A DNA stretch of 64,000 bases from Sphingobium herbicidovorans (GTDB lineage: Bacteria; Pseudomonadota; Alphaproteobacteria; Sphingomonadales; Sphingomonadaceae): the NCBI RefSeq assembly GCF_002080435.1, contig NZ_CP020539.1, positions 496,001-560,000 of the forward strand, in the 5' to 3' direction. This document shows, one piece after another, positions 55,899 to 64,000 of the stretch. Numbering within the stretch: position 1 is the first letter of the stretch; each line of letters begins with the position of its first letter. A model generated the notes under the pieces. The model was not told the DNA's origin, did not search any database, and worked only from the letters and a program-made list of their open reading frames with translations. The translations under genes and the position numbers were made by a program.

Positions 55899-57580
55899 GT
55901 TCCTGCCGGTTAGAGAAGTCACAATTTCCGCAAATTAGAGATGTCACCGATTGAGGCCAGCAGGGGCTGCGTGGAGCCCTCGGGATAGCGCAGCGCAGAC
56001 CCTGCTGATGGCGTGACATTTGGGGGGAGGGGCATGGACCCGCTGCGCAGGCAGCGGGCTCGGTCAGCGCCGGTCAACCAGGTCAGCGCGCCTTCACAAA
56101 TTCCAGTGTGCCGCGCGCCCGTAACTCCGCCTGGCTGAGCCGGGGACCGCGTTTGAGCTTAGTCCCGCCCAACCGGCGCCCATCGATCTTCACAGTTGCC
56201 TCCGGTTCGGGGAACAGGTGCGTGGGCTGGTCGCGGCGGGTAGGGGCATTATTGTTGCGCTGCCGATGATGCGGGGCGATCGCCTGGATCTGCTTCGCCA
56301 GCAGCAAGGCCGCGTCGAGATGGCGGTTGTCCACGATCGCGGGCTGCTTCACCTGACGCATCTTGTCGAACTGGCGATAGGGCAACACATGGCCCTCATG
56401 CTGGATCTCCAGCCGGCCATCGGGATATTCGCACACCAGCACCCGCTTGCGCACCAGCTCCCTCGCGATTTCGGTCGGTTCCAGGATGAACATCGTCTTG
56501 TTGTAATGGAGCGTTAGCGCCGCCGTGACTGTCCGCTGTTCGCGCCACACCATGATCGCGTGCAGATCGTCATGCGGGGCAAGCGGACGGTGGAGATCAC
56601 GACTGTCGAAAGCAGGACGAGCGAAGCGCGCATTGTGGCGAACCATATAGCTCGGCAGAAAAGCGTTCGCTTCTCCAATCGACGATATGCCCTCCAGCCG
56701 CATCGCCTTGACCAGCCGGTCCTGCAGCGTGCCATTGGCCCGCTCAACCCGGCCTTTGGCCTGCGGCGAGTTGGCGCAGATGATCTCGATGTTCAGCGCA
56801 TCAAGCGCGCGGCCGAAATGCGTCATGCCATCGCCGCGCGCCGCGCTGGCGCGGGAATTGCGGAACACGCTGTGCTGGTCGGAGTAGAAAGCCACCGGCT
56901 TGCCGTGCCGCTCGATATAGGCGCGCGTTGCTTCCATGTAGGAAAAGGTACTCTCGCTCTCGACCATCTGGAGATGCATCAACTCACTGGTCGCATCGTC
57001 GATATAGACGAGCAGGGTGCATTGCGGGCCGCGATCCTCGAACCACCAATGCTTCGAACCGTCGATCTGGACCAGTTCGCCGCGGCAATCCCGCCGGTAA
57101 CGCGGCTGATATGGGCGCGGGCGACGCGCTGCTCGATCCTTCCACAACCCCGCCTCGATCATCAGCTTGCGCAGCGTCTCACGGGAAATATGCACATCAT
57201 GGCGCTCCGCCAGATACTCGGCGGCCAGCGTCGGCCCGAAATCATGATAATGCTCCCGGACCAACGCAATCGCATGGTTGCGAAAGCTATCGCCAAGCCA
57301 ACGGTTGCTACGGCGCCCGCGACGACGCGAAACCAGGCCTGGCGCACCGTCTGCACGCATGCGTATCAGCAACCGATAAACCTGCCGCCGGGACAATCCG
57401 AGCAGCGTCGCTGCATCCTCGGCTCGCAACTCGCGACGTTCAACCCGTAGTAGCGTATCGAAGCGTGTAAGCTCGCCATGGCTCATGGATACCACCGTCA
57501 TCCGCGCACTCCCTGCATCCAGGGAGCACCATGCCACCAGTGACATCTCTAATTTGCAGGGGGTGACATTTCTAAATGGT
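55899..57580 (-). mobile_element. ISNCY/IS1202-like element with doubled terminal repeats
   Basis: A 1.68-kb unit between identical 13-bp direct repeats. Each end carries an exact 18-bp inverted motif, GCAAATTAGAGATGTCAC at 55930-55947 and its complement at 57540-57557. A second, related TTAGA-N-ATGTCAC-type copy lies further out (55910-55922 and 57563-57575). The long target duplication suits IS1202-type elements. The single transposase gene is intact, so this is probably the youngest insertion of the block. Confidence 0.8.
56083..57501 (-). CDS. ISNCY-family (IS1202-like) DDE transposase
   Basis: A 472-aa protein. The N-terminal helix-turn-helix (LRAEDAATLLGLSRRQVYRL) is followed by the rve/DDE core: LVQIDGSKHWWFEDRG (first Asp), VAFYSDQHSVF (second Asp) and NSPQAKGRVERANGTLQDRL (Glu). 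The C-terminal tail (YPDGRLEIQHEGHVLPYRQF) is typical of ISNCY transposases. ATG 57501 or 57486 could start it; both lie just inside the inner terminal repeat. Confidence 0.9.
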   Translation of the reverse strand: MTVVSMSHGELTRFDTLLRVERRELRAEDAATLLGLSRRQVYRLLIRMRADGAPGLVSRRRGRRSNRWLGDSFRNHAIALVREHYHDFGPTLAAEYLAERHDVHISRETLRKLMIEAGLWKDRAARRPRPYQPRYRRDCRGELVQIDGSKHWWFEDRGPQCTLLVYIDDATSELMHLQMVESESTFSYMEATRAYIERHGKPVAFYSDQHSVFRNSRASAARGDGMTHFGRALDALNIEIICANSPQAKGRVERANGTLQDRLVKAMRLEGISSIGEANAFLPSYMVRHNARFARPAFDSRDLHRPLAPHDDLHAIMVWREQRTVTAALTLHYNKTMFILEPTEIARELVRKRVLVCEYPDGRLEIQHEGHVLPYRQFDKMRQVKQPAIVDNRHLDAALLLAKQIQAIAPHHRQRNNNAPTRRDQPTHLFPEPEATVKIDGRRLGGTKLKRGPRLSQAELRARGTLEFVKAR

Positions 57581-57593
57581 GCTTACACGCAAT
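57581..57593 (+). repeat. 13-bp direct repeat, right copy
   Basis: GCTTACACGCAAT, the second copy of the putative target duplication. A strongly AT-rich stretch (57594-57630) follows. Confidence 0.75.
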
Positions 57594-57659
57594 ATATACG
57601 ATAATATATATTATGTTAATATCATTGCCACAATTGTGGATGTCCAGTGTGTCCAGTGT

Positions 57660-57982
57660 GAGGGCGGAAAGCTTGCGATCCGGGGCATGTTTCAACGATA
57701 TCTGCCACTATGGCCGTGATGGCACAGCAGGTTTTGGAGCAAAGCCCGCATTCCGGCGCGCTGTTCGCCTTCCGGGGGAAGCGCGGCGATCTGGTGAAGT
57801 TGCTCTGGTATGACGGCCAGGGCATGTGCCTGTTTTCCAAGCGGATGGTCCGGGGCCGGTTCATCTGCCATCGACGAAGACCGGATCGGTGGTAATGACG
57901 GCCGCTAAGCTTTCGATGCTATTGGAAGGCATCGACTGGCGGCGGCCGGAGCGAACATTTACCCCGTCACTCGCGGGCTAAA
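57660..57982 (+). pseudogene. IS66 TnpB (Orf2) remnant of a different IS66 subtype
   Basis: The plus strand reads MAQQVLEQSPHSGALFAFRG, then KRGDLVKLLWYDGQGMCLFS and, after a frameshift near 57890, KLSMLLEGIDWRRPERTFTP. This is IS66 Orf2 of the CxGQGxCLF type, unlike the one at 22434. The start is degraded and no TnpC follows. Confidence 0.8.
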
Positions 57983-58029
57983 ACGCCTATTTTCCGGTGC
58001 TTTTTCTGGCGTTACGGCCACTGTTCCGC

Positions 58030-58597
58030 TATAGGACCGCGGTGTCGGTCGACCTGTCCCTCAAATCGACATTGCAACGCGGGTCATCCCGGCTTCTATA
58101 TCTCGCTCGAAAGTTCCTCCGCAACCTCTGTAGGCATGGCAATCCGTCATGCGGTTCTTCCAAAGGAGGAATGGCTCGAGCAACGTCGCATCGTCGTGGA
58201 TTATCCGATTTCCGGCATTCCAGATGCCCAACATCTCGACAATGCCAAGGAATTCCACTTTCAAGCTCTGGCGCGCGGATGCCAGCAATACGGCATCGAA
58301 CTGATCTATCGTCCGATCCGTACACCCCATTATGGCGGCCATATCGAGCGCCTAATCGGGACCATGATTGGTGAGGTTCACCTCCTGCCTGGTACCACCT
58401 TCTCCAATGTCGTCGACAAAGGGGATTACGACGCCGAGGGTCGGTCTTGCATGACCTTGCAAGAATTTGAACGCTGGTTAGCTTTTCAAGTCTCGATCTA
58501 TCACAACAATGTTCACCGGGTGCTCGGCGTAACACCTTTCGCGGCTTGGTCAGACCTGCGATCGACCAGGCCACTCCCGCTTGGGATGGACTTGTAA
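58030..58597 (+). pseudogene. TnsB/TniA-like (Mu-type) transposase fragment
   Basis: The longest frame, from 58136, reads MAIRHAVLPKEEWLEQRRIV, HLDNAKEFHFQALARGCQQY, RPIRTPHYGGHIERLIGTMI and GEVHLLPGTTFS. This is the second half of the DDE core of TnsB/TniA-type transposases (second Asp in HLDNAKEF, Glu in HIERLIGT). Related sequence upstream (QIDIATRVIPGFYIS-like) is in a shifted frame, and the C-terminus is cut at 58597. It implies a former Tn7- or Tn5053-like transposon. Confidence 0.8.
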
Positions 58598-58623
58598 CGG
58601 TTTTGCGCCAGTCACCTATCTCA

Positions 58624-59090
58624 TTATGCGACCTTGGCCTCAAAGGCGAGTGGGCTGATGCCGCCCAGATATGAATGGCGCCGCCGTGAGTTGTAGAAGC
58701 CATTGATGTACTGAAAGATGGCGGCCTCTGCTTGCCGCCGGGTTGGCCAGCTCTGCCGCCAGATCATTTCCGCCTTCAGGGATTTGAAGAATGTCTCGAC
58801 GGCGGAGTTGTCGTAACAATTGCCTTCGCCGCTCATGGATGGACGCAGGCCGTAGGCCTGCAGCTTCTTTTGGCAGTCATAGGAGCAATATTGGCTGCCG
58901 CGATCGGAATGAAAAATGCAGCCATGCGGCGGATTGCGCAGGCGCACCGCCATATCCAATGCCCGGATCGCCAGATCCTTCTTCATCCTATCGCTGACTG
59001 CCCAGCCAGCGACACGACGGCTGTGCAGGTCAAGGATGACGACAAGGTAGAGCCAGCCTTCCGATGTCCAGACATAGGTGAACGTGCCAA
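58624..59090 (-). pseudogene. IS3-family OrfB, C-terminal fragment
   Basis: Minus strand: WTSEGWLYLVVILDLHSRRV, CIFHSDRGSQYCSYDCQKKL, MSGEGNCYDNSAVETFFKSL and RRRHSYLGGISPLAFEAKVA, the last two thirds of an IS3-type OrfB with its second Asp and Glu. It is joined at about 59080 to an IS110 fragment. Confidence 0.83.
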
Positions 59091-59264
59091 AGGCTCGCAC
59101 GGGATTATCGTCGCCTGCGGATTGATGGCCGCCATGTGCATGGTCGAACCGATGTCTATGGCAGCAGCGCCTGGGTTGACCATCGCCAATGCGTCCGCGC
59201 TTGGGGATTTTGTTCCTGTCATTCCACGTCCTCCTCCAAATCGGGAGGGTATGGGCTTTGCCAA
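59075..59264 (-). pseudogene. IS110-family transposase, N-terminal fragment
   Basis: MVNPGAAAIDIGSTMHMAAI followed, after a frameshift, by DNPVRAFGTFT matches the first 40 residues of a common IS110-family transposase. The rest is replaced by the IS3 fragment. Confidence 0.75.
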
Positions 59265-59286
59265 CCGTCATCTTCTTAATCGGGAT

Positions 59287-60167
59287 GGCTCTGTTGCAAA
59301 CATGGGGCACGGCCGCGCGGCGTCACCCAGTTGGGGGATTAGGCAGCATTGGCGAAATGCTTATTGAGCATAATCATGGTTTCGGTCAGGGCCGAGGGTC
59401 CAATTCCGAATGCTCTTTCAACCAGGCGCACCTCCCCATGATACCTGGCTGCAGGCACCATGCCTGGGCCTGTCCTTTGCGTAGGGCGCGCATGACCTCG
59501 AAGCCCTTGATCGTGGCGTAGGCCGTTGGCATCGACTTGAAGCCACGTACCGGCTTGATCAGCATCTTCAGCTTGCCGTGGTCGGCCTCGAGCACGTTGT
59601 TCAGATATTTCACCTGCCGGTGCTCGGTTTCCGCCGCCAGTTTGCCTTCGCGTTTCAGCTCAGCGATTGCTGCGCCGTAGCTGGGTGCCTTGTCGGTATT
59701 GAGTTTGGCCGGCTTTTCCCAGTCCTTCAGGCCACGAAGAGCTTTGCCCAGAAAGCGCTTCGCCGCTTTGGCGCTGCGTGTCGATGACAGATAGAAATCA
59801 ATCGTGTCGCCCCGTTTGTCGACCGCCCGGTACAGGTAGGTCCATTTGCCCCGCACCTTTACGTAGGTCTCATCCAGACGCCAGCTCGGATCAAAGCCGC
59901 GCCGCCAGAACCAGCGGAGACGCTTCTCCATCTCCGGCGCGTAGCGCTGCACCCAGCGATAGATCGTCGTATGATCGACATCGATCCCACGCTCGGACAG
60001 CATTTCCTCGAGATCACGGTAGCTGATGCCGTATCGACAATACCAGCGCACCGCCCATAGGATGACCTCGCCGGTAAAATGCCGTCCTTTGAAATCGTTC
60101 ATCGCAACTGACCTTGACAGTACATGAGCCCAATCTTGGAAACCGTGTCAGAGTTTGCAACAGAGCC
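59287..60167 (-). mobile_element. IS6-family (IS6100-like) element
   Basis: An 881-bp unit with perfect 14-bp ends GGCTCTGTTGCAAA (59287-59300 and 60154-60167 inverted). The 8-bp flanks differ (ATCGGGAT on the left, ATGTCGCG on the right), so it is not a simple insertion. It separates an IS110 stump from a ParB stump, as expected after IS6-mediated deletion or cointegrate formation. Confidence 0.92.
59339..60102 (-). pseudogene. IS6-family transposase with C-terminal frameshift
   Basis: From ATG 60102: MNDFKGRHFTGEVILWAVRW, RWVQRYAPEMEKRLRWFWRR, DETYVKVRGKWTYLYRAVDK and NTDKAPSYGAAIAELKREGK, very close to IS6100. After QPGI a base is missing (GGGGAGG region near 59445), so the frame ends at 59386. 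The normal end (ERAFGIGPSALTETM-like) continues in the other frame to 59339. The DDE residues precede the break, so partial activity is conceivable. Confidence 0.85.
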
Positions 60168-60529
60168 ATGTCGCGCAATGGTGGCGGCCCGATGCCCAGA
60201 ACTTCTTTGGGCGGGTGAAGAAGGACGTCATGCTCGAAGCGCTCGACGAGATCGGCGGGCCGGTGCTGCGCGGCCGATACAAGGACGCCAAGAAGGGTGA
60301 CCTTGCCAATGCCTGCGCGGCGCTCTGTTCCGGGCAGGGCATCGTCGAGGCCGAAGTCCGGGAAAAGGCGCTCTCCTGGCTGCCCGACGAGATGCGGTTT
60401 GGCGCTGTGGAGAAGCCCGAAAGCTTCCGCAGCTATTCCGCCTTCCTCAGCGACGAAGACGACAGCGACGGCGGGGCAGGGGAGATCGCCCCCGATGGCG
60501 ATGCTGGCGACCTCGAACAGGCGGCCTGA
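60168..60529 (+). pseudogene. C-terminal fragment of a large plasmid ParB-like protein
   Basis: The frame reads WWRPDAQNFFGRVKKDVMLE, GRYKDAKKGDLANACAALCS and WLPDEMRFG, ending in an acidic tail. This is the C-terminus of the roughly 600-700-residue ParB-domain proteins found near ardC-type genes on alphaproteobacterial plasmids. The N-terminal ParB domain was removed at the IS6 end. The only in-frame starts come from the IS itself. Confidence 0.78.
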
Positions 60530-60621
60530 GGCGAACGCCTAACGGCGGGCGGCGCTTTCGTGTCGCCCGTCGCCCTTCATCGGCGGCGCTGAGACAGCCG
60601 CTCTTTCGCGGAGTATTTATC

Positions 60622-61368
60622 ATGACCCAATCATCGGGCCGGCCCTCGCCGGCCGAGACCATCACGCGCGCCATCATCGACCGGCTCGAGGCCGGTGTGC
60701 GCCCCTGGGTGCGGCCCTGGCGATCATGCGCCGGGCAAGGACGCCCGCTGCGCGCTAATGGCGAGCCCTATCGCGGCATGAATACGTTCTGGCTGTGGCT
60801 GGCTGCTGAGCAATGCGGTTATCGGTCACCCCATTGGATGACCTACCGTCAGGCGCAGACCCTTGGCGGGCAGGTCCGTGCCGGTGAGCAGGCGCAATTT
60901 GCAATCTTCTATAAGGCCTATTCGAAGCAGGTCGATTCCAGCGAACGCCCCGGCGAGCTGGTCGATGAGCATCGCCGGGTGATGCGGTCCTATGCGGTCT
61001 TCAATGCCGACCAGATCGACGCGCTGCCGTCCGATTTCTATCCAGAACCGTTATCGCTCGTCCCACCTGGCGACCAGCTCGATCCGCGGGCGCAACGCTT
61101 CGTCGATTGCCTGCCGGCGCGGCTGCGGACCGGAGGCGATCGAGCCTATTACGACCTGCGCGCAGACCTCATCACGATGCCGCCCGTCGAACAGTTCGAC
61201 ACGCGTGCTGTATGGGCGGCCACGCTCGCGCACGAGGCCGGTCACTGGACGGGTCATCCAGACCGGCTTGCCCGATCCTTCGGCAAGCGCTTCGGCGATC
61301 AGGCCTATGCTTTCGAGGAATTGGTGGCTTTATCTGGACAGTCTGCACCGCATGGCACTTTGCAGTAG
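60622..61368 (+). CDS. ardC: ArdC-like antirestriction/zincin protein, C-terminally truncated
   Basis: A 248-aa frame. The N-terminal ssDNA-binding ArdC domain (TITRAIIDRLEAGVRPWVRP, YRGMNTFWLWLAAEQCGYRS) is followed by the zinc peptidase-like motif LAHEAGHWTGHPDRLAR. Normal ArdC proteins continue after AYAFEELVAE for about 60 residues; here they switch to LSGQSAPHGTLQ at about 61330, where the recombinase element begins. ArdC protects incoming plasmid DNA from restriction. The active-site part is intact, so loss of function is not certain. Confidence 0.87.
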   Translation: MTQSSGRPSPAETITRAIIDRLEAGVRPWVRPWRSCAGQGRPLRANGEPYRGMNTFWLWLAAEQCGYRSPHWMTYRQAQTLGGQVRAGEQAQFAIFYKAYSKQVDSSERPGELVDEHRRVMRSYAVFNADQIDALPSDFYPEPLSLVPPGDQLDPRAQRFVDCLPARLRTGGDRAYYDLRADLITMPPVEQFDTRAVWAATLAHEAGHWTGHPDRLARSFGKRFGDQAYAFEELVALSGQSAPHGTLQ

Positions 61369-61395
61369 GATGTGGTGATGGACGCCGACGGTAGG

Positions 61396-61455
61396 CAGTT
61401 ATCAGGCTGGCCGTAGCGCTGACCCAAGAGCTGGCGGAGGCCAGCCTGATAACTG
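61396..61455. repeat. 17-bp perfect inverted repeat with 26-nt spacer near the element's end
   Basis: CAGTTATCAGGCTGGCC (61396-61412) and GGCCAGCCTGATAACTG (61439-61455). It lies 70 nt upstream of the first recombinase gene. Likely a recombinase binding site or folded att-type site; a regulatory hairpin is the alternative. Confidence 0.8.
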
Positions 61456-61524
61456 ACGGGCCATAGGGCGCAACGGTGCGAGGTCAGCTTCCGGGTGGGG
61501 GGTCCGGGGGAGGGTTTCGCGCTG

Positions 61525-62874
61525 ATGTCGATCATCTCTGTCTGCGAGCGTCGCGAGGCCAAGGGTCTCGATGCGCATGTGCCGCTGATCTTGCGCGACG
61601 ACGCGCTTTACGATCCCGATCTGGATCGCTTCTTTCTCGACCTGCCGCTGTCGGGCGTCCGCTCGCGGCACTCGCTTCGCGCCTGTGCCTACGATGTCGC
61701 GGTCTGGCTTCGCTTTCTCGATGCCTTTGGCAAGACCGTGTGGACTGCGACCCGCGACGATGTGGTCGCCTATCATCGTGAGCGACGCCGCGACGAGGCT
61801 GATAACCGGATCACGGCGGCAAGCTGGAACCGGGCCGTCGCCAGTCTCGATCGCCTCTACCGCTGGGGCGAGCAGCAAGGGCTGATCGCCGAGGCGCCGT
61901 TCAGCCGCCGTGCCGTGTGGCGACCGGCGCAGGGCGGCCGTCGCGGCATGATCGCGGCGCGCAACGACGCCTATGAACGTGTCGCGAGGCGGTCGGATGT
62001 TCGGTTCGTCCCGATGGACGACTACCGCATTTTCCGTGAGGTCGGCCTGCGCGGTCTCGCCCCTGACGGCACCGAGCGCCCTGGCGCGCGCGATCGGAAC
62101 GGGCTGCGCAACGCGCTGTTCGCCGATCTTCTCGTCACCACCGGCCTGCGCCTCGAAGAGGCGTCGTGCCTGCTCGCTGCCGAGCTCACGGCGATCGACC
62201 GCGAAGACGGTGATGGACAACAACTTTGGCTGCCTCTCCCGCCGCCGCTCACCAAGGGCGACCGAGGACGCAGCGTTCTGGTCCCGCGCCGGCTGCTTCG
62301 TCAGATCGCCGCCTATGTCGCCGTCGAACGGGCCGCAGGCGTTGCCAAGTTTGCCGCGCGCGATGGCGCGGCCAGTTTTGAGCGACCGATCCCTGTCACT
62401 CGCGCCGGTCTCGACCGCATGCGGGATATCTGCACCCCGGAGGAACGATGCCGCCTGATCCTGTGTGATGAGGATGGAACGCTCCGGGAGCCGGCGGCGC
62501 TATGGCTGACCGAGGTCGGGCAACCTGTCCGTCCCAACTCGTGGGAGGTGATCTTCACTCGGGCCTGCAAGCGGTGCGCGGAGAACGGTTTTCCGCTGTC
62601 GATCAGCCCGCACCAGCTTCGCCACACCTTCGCAGTCCATATGCTCGCGTTGCTGATCCAGCAGCGACTACGCGAAGCCGCATTGCCGGCGGGGGCGGTA
62701 GAGAGCTACCGGCTGATCTTGGGCGACCCGCTGCAACAGGTGCAACGCCTGCTCGGCCACGCGAGCCTTACGACCACCTATATCTACCTCGACCATATCG
62801 CGACCCGCGCCGATACGGTCGACGCAGCCGTAGAGGAGCTACTCGCGCTGCTGCCGGGACCGCAGGGCGCATGA
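61525..62874 (+). CDS. Tyrosine recombinase, first gene of the end element
   Basis: A 449-aa tyrosine recombinase. A SAM-like N-terminal domain (RSRHSLRACAYDVAVWLRFL, NRAVASLDRLYRWGEQQGLI) precedes the catalytic domain. It carries TGLRLEEASCLLAAEL (Arg), PHQLRHTFAVHMLALL (His-x-x-Arg) and LLGHASLTTTYIYLDH (His and catalytic Tyr). Start ATG 61525; the open frame extends 30 nt further up without a ribosome site. Its TGA overlaps the next ATG (ATGA). Compared with XerC/D it carries a long insertion around residues 240-310. Confidence 0.9.
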   Translation: MSIISVCERREAKGLDAHVPLILRDDALYDPDLDRFFLDLPLSGVRSRHSLRACAYDVAVWLRFLDAFGKTVWTATRDDVVAYHRERRRDEADNRITAASWNRAVASLDRLYRWGEQQGLIAEAPFSRRAVWRPAQGGRRGMIAARNDAYERVARRSDVRFVPMDDYRIFREVGLRGLAPDGTERPGARDRNGLRNALFADLLVTTGLRLEEASCLLAAELTAIDREDGDGQQLWLPLPPPLTKGDRGRSVLVPRRLLRQIAAYVAVERAAGVAKFAARDGAASFERPIPVTRAGLDRMRDICTPEERCRLILCDEDGTLREPAALWLTEVGQPVRPNSWEVIFTRACKRCAENGFPLSISPHQLRHTFAVHMLALLIQQRLREAALPAGAVESYRLILGDPLQQVQRLLGHASLTTTYIYLDHIATRADTVDAAVEELLALLPGPQGA

Positions 62875-64000
62875 GCGGGCGTCCCCGCAGGGGCCGGCCT
62901 GTCGCTTTCGCTCCGATCACCCCGGAGGCTGTGCAGCCCGATCCGGTGCTCGGCCTCAAGTTCACCATCGAGGCGCGGCATGGCGGGACCGTCCTGGTCG
63001 ATATGACCGGGCTCGAGCCTCGTCCGCTCGCCATTGCCTTTGCCGGCGCGCTCCATCGGTCAGCGGCACTCGGCGGATCAATCGGTGCGGCCAGCGTCAT
63101 CAAGCAGTATCTCCAGGTCTATCGTCACTTCTTCGCCTGGCTTGCCGACGAAGCGCCGAAGGTGGCCGGCATCAGTGATCTCCACGCGGCCCATATCGAT
63201 GGTTTTTCCTCCACGCTCGAGCGACTCGGGAAGAGCGCGATCCACCGGCACATAATCGTGGGCAAGGTGATCAACACATTGCGCATGATGGAGGCAGATC
63301 GGCCCGACCGGATCGCGCCCGACCTGCATGAGCGGCTTCGTTACACGTTGGCCACTTCGGCAGGTCGCTCGACCCCGCGCGATGCCTACAGTCCGTTCGT
63401 CGCTCGCGCACTGCGCGACGCCGCAAGGGCCGATATCGAAGCGATGTTCCGCCGTTTCGGCGCCGATGACGACCACACCGATGAGGGCGATCCGATCATC
63501 GCCAGGGCGCGCGCTGAAGTCGAAGCGGTCATCGCGCGGCAGGGCTTTATCGTCGCAGACCATCCCGCGCTGAAGAGCCTCTATTTCATGCGCGCACGGC
63601 GCGGCCTGCCGATCAGCACGCTGGTCGATGACCTGCATCGCCGCCATCATCTTCACGTCACCGATATCCCCCCATTGTTCGTGCTACTTTCGCTCGATAC
63701 TGGCCTGGAGCCCGAGTGCTTGAAGGCGTTGACGGTTGATTGCCTGGCCAACCCATCCGCTGGCACTGTCGAGTTGCGTTACCTGAAGCGACGCGCCCGC
63801 GCTGCCGAGCACAAGAGTATGCGCGTGCGCGACGGCGGCATCGGCACGCCAGGTGGCCTTATCCGCCGGCTGATCGAGGTCACGGCAGTTGCGCGCCAAC
63901 ATCTGTCCGCTGATTGTCTCTGGGTCTACCACAACGCTGGCGGGCTGCACGCCGGTATTCGTCATCCGCGCGAACGTCTCGATGCGTGGGTGGCTCGGCA
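62871..64000 (+). CDS. Large integrase-like partner protein (3' truncated by window edge)
   Basis: The frame is open from ATG 62871 to the window end, 376 residues. It starts MSGRPRRGRPVAFAPITPEA. It has a phage-integrase-like helical N-terminal region (ASVIKQYLQVYRHFFAWLAD, FSSTLERLGKSAIHRHIIVG). Later, LFVLLSLDTGLEPECLKALT resembles the first catalytic-Arg region of a tyrosine recombinase, but the Arg position reads Glu-Pro-Glu. The HxxR and Tyr motifs would be beyond the window. Coupled to the upstream recombinase by ATGA. Probably the GinB/TnpB-type second recombinase. Confidence 0.75.
   Translation, partial: MSGRPRRGRPVAFAPITPEAVQPDPVLGLKFTIEARHGGTVLVDMTGLEPRPLAIAFAGALHRSAALGGSIGAASVIKQYLQVYRHFFAWLADEAPKVAGISDLHAAHIDGFSSTLERLGKSAIHRHIIVGKVINTLRMMEADRPDRIAPDLHERLRYTLATSAGRSTPRDAYSPFVARALRDAARADIEAMFRRFGADDDHTDEGDPIIARARAEVEAVIARQGFIVADHPALKSLYFMRARRGLPISTLVDDLHRRHHLHVTDIPPLFVLLSLDTGLEPECLKALTVDCLANPSAGTVELRYLKRRARAAEHKSMRVRDGGIGTPGGLIRRLIEVTAVARQHLSADCLWVYHNAGGLHAGIRHPRERLDAWVAR

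Larger units (their letters stand above)
61330..64000 (+). mobile_element. Two-recombinase mobile element inserted in ardC (right end outside window)
   Basis: The element begins where the ArdC similarity stops (about 61330). It contains a 17-bp inverted repeat and at least two overlapping recombinase-type genes. The layout resembles GInt (ginAB...) or Tn554-like (tnpAB) elements, which use adjacent tyrosine recombinases of unequal size. The far end, and any cargo, are not visible. Confidence 0.7.

Overview
The window looks like chromosomal or large-plasmid DNA of a sphingomonad (Alphaproteobacteria, Sphingomonadaceae, Sphingobium/Sphingomonas-like). The reasons are the high G+C content, the many ATGA or TGATG gene overlaps, an alphaproteobacterial rhamnose operon of the RhaK/RhaD/RhaI type, HWE-family kinases, and two promoter-like GGAAC-N17-GTT sites of the kind used by EcfG general-stress sigma factors. 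The organism is inferred from gene content only; no rRNA gene is present.

Region 1 (1-13.2 kb) is mostly core. It holds the 3' part of a GH106 alpha-L-rhamnosidase, a tRNA-Gln, a MarR regulator, a small lipoprotein, a SirB1-like protein, and a three-gene sensory operon (three-receiver hybrid histidine kinase, CheR-type methyltransferase, receiver-PAS-HWE kinase-receiver). TerC, an MHS-type transporter and a small membrane protein follow. Region 2 (13.2-21.4 kb) is a divergent L-rhamnose catabolic locus: DeoR-type repressor, MFS permease, FMN-dependent L-lactate dehydrogenase and rhamnulokinase on the minus strand; the bifunctional RhaD aldolase/dehydrogenase and RhaI isomerase on the plus strand. 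Together they take L-rhamnose to dihydroxyacetone phosphate plus pyruvate via lactaldehyde and lactate.

Region 3 (21.4-29 kb) is a nested mobile-element pile. A FAD-dependent oxidoreductase gene was split by an IS66 element (8-bp target duplication still visible). That IS66 was itself split by an IS110-family remnant and by a complete Recombinase-In-Trio (RIT) element with perfect 43-bp terminal inverted repeats. An IS5-family element sits just upstream of the broken gene.

Region 4 (29-47.8 kb) is metabolic. It carries a homogentisate operon (DUF2783, hmgA, fahA, maiA, chained by ATGA overlaps), a glutathione-dependent formaldehyde pathway (class III alcohol dehydrogenase, VOC protein, S-formylglutathione hydrolase), a soluble NAD-dependent formate dehydrogenase (fdsGBAD) with a LysR regulator, and a decaying D-alanine operon (alr and dadA frameshifted, ridA intact).

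Region 5 (47.8-64 kb) is plasmid/ICE-like accessory DNA. It has an IS1111-type element, ssb, a 51-aa ORF, parA, parB, mobC and a relaxase. These are followed by a graveyard of broken insertion sequences (IS3, IS30, ISNCY/IS1202-like, IS66, TnsB-like, IS110, IS6) and plasmid gene stumps (large ParB C-terminus, ArdC). The window ends inside a two-recombinase mobile element that cut the ArdC gene and carries a 17-bp inverted repeat just upstream of its genes. This last element and the sensory operon are the best candidates for something incompletely described.
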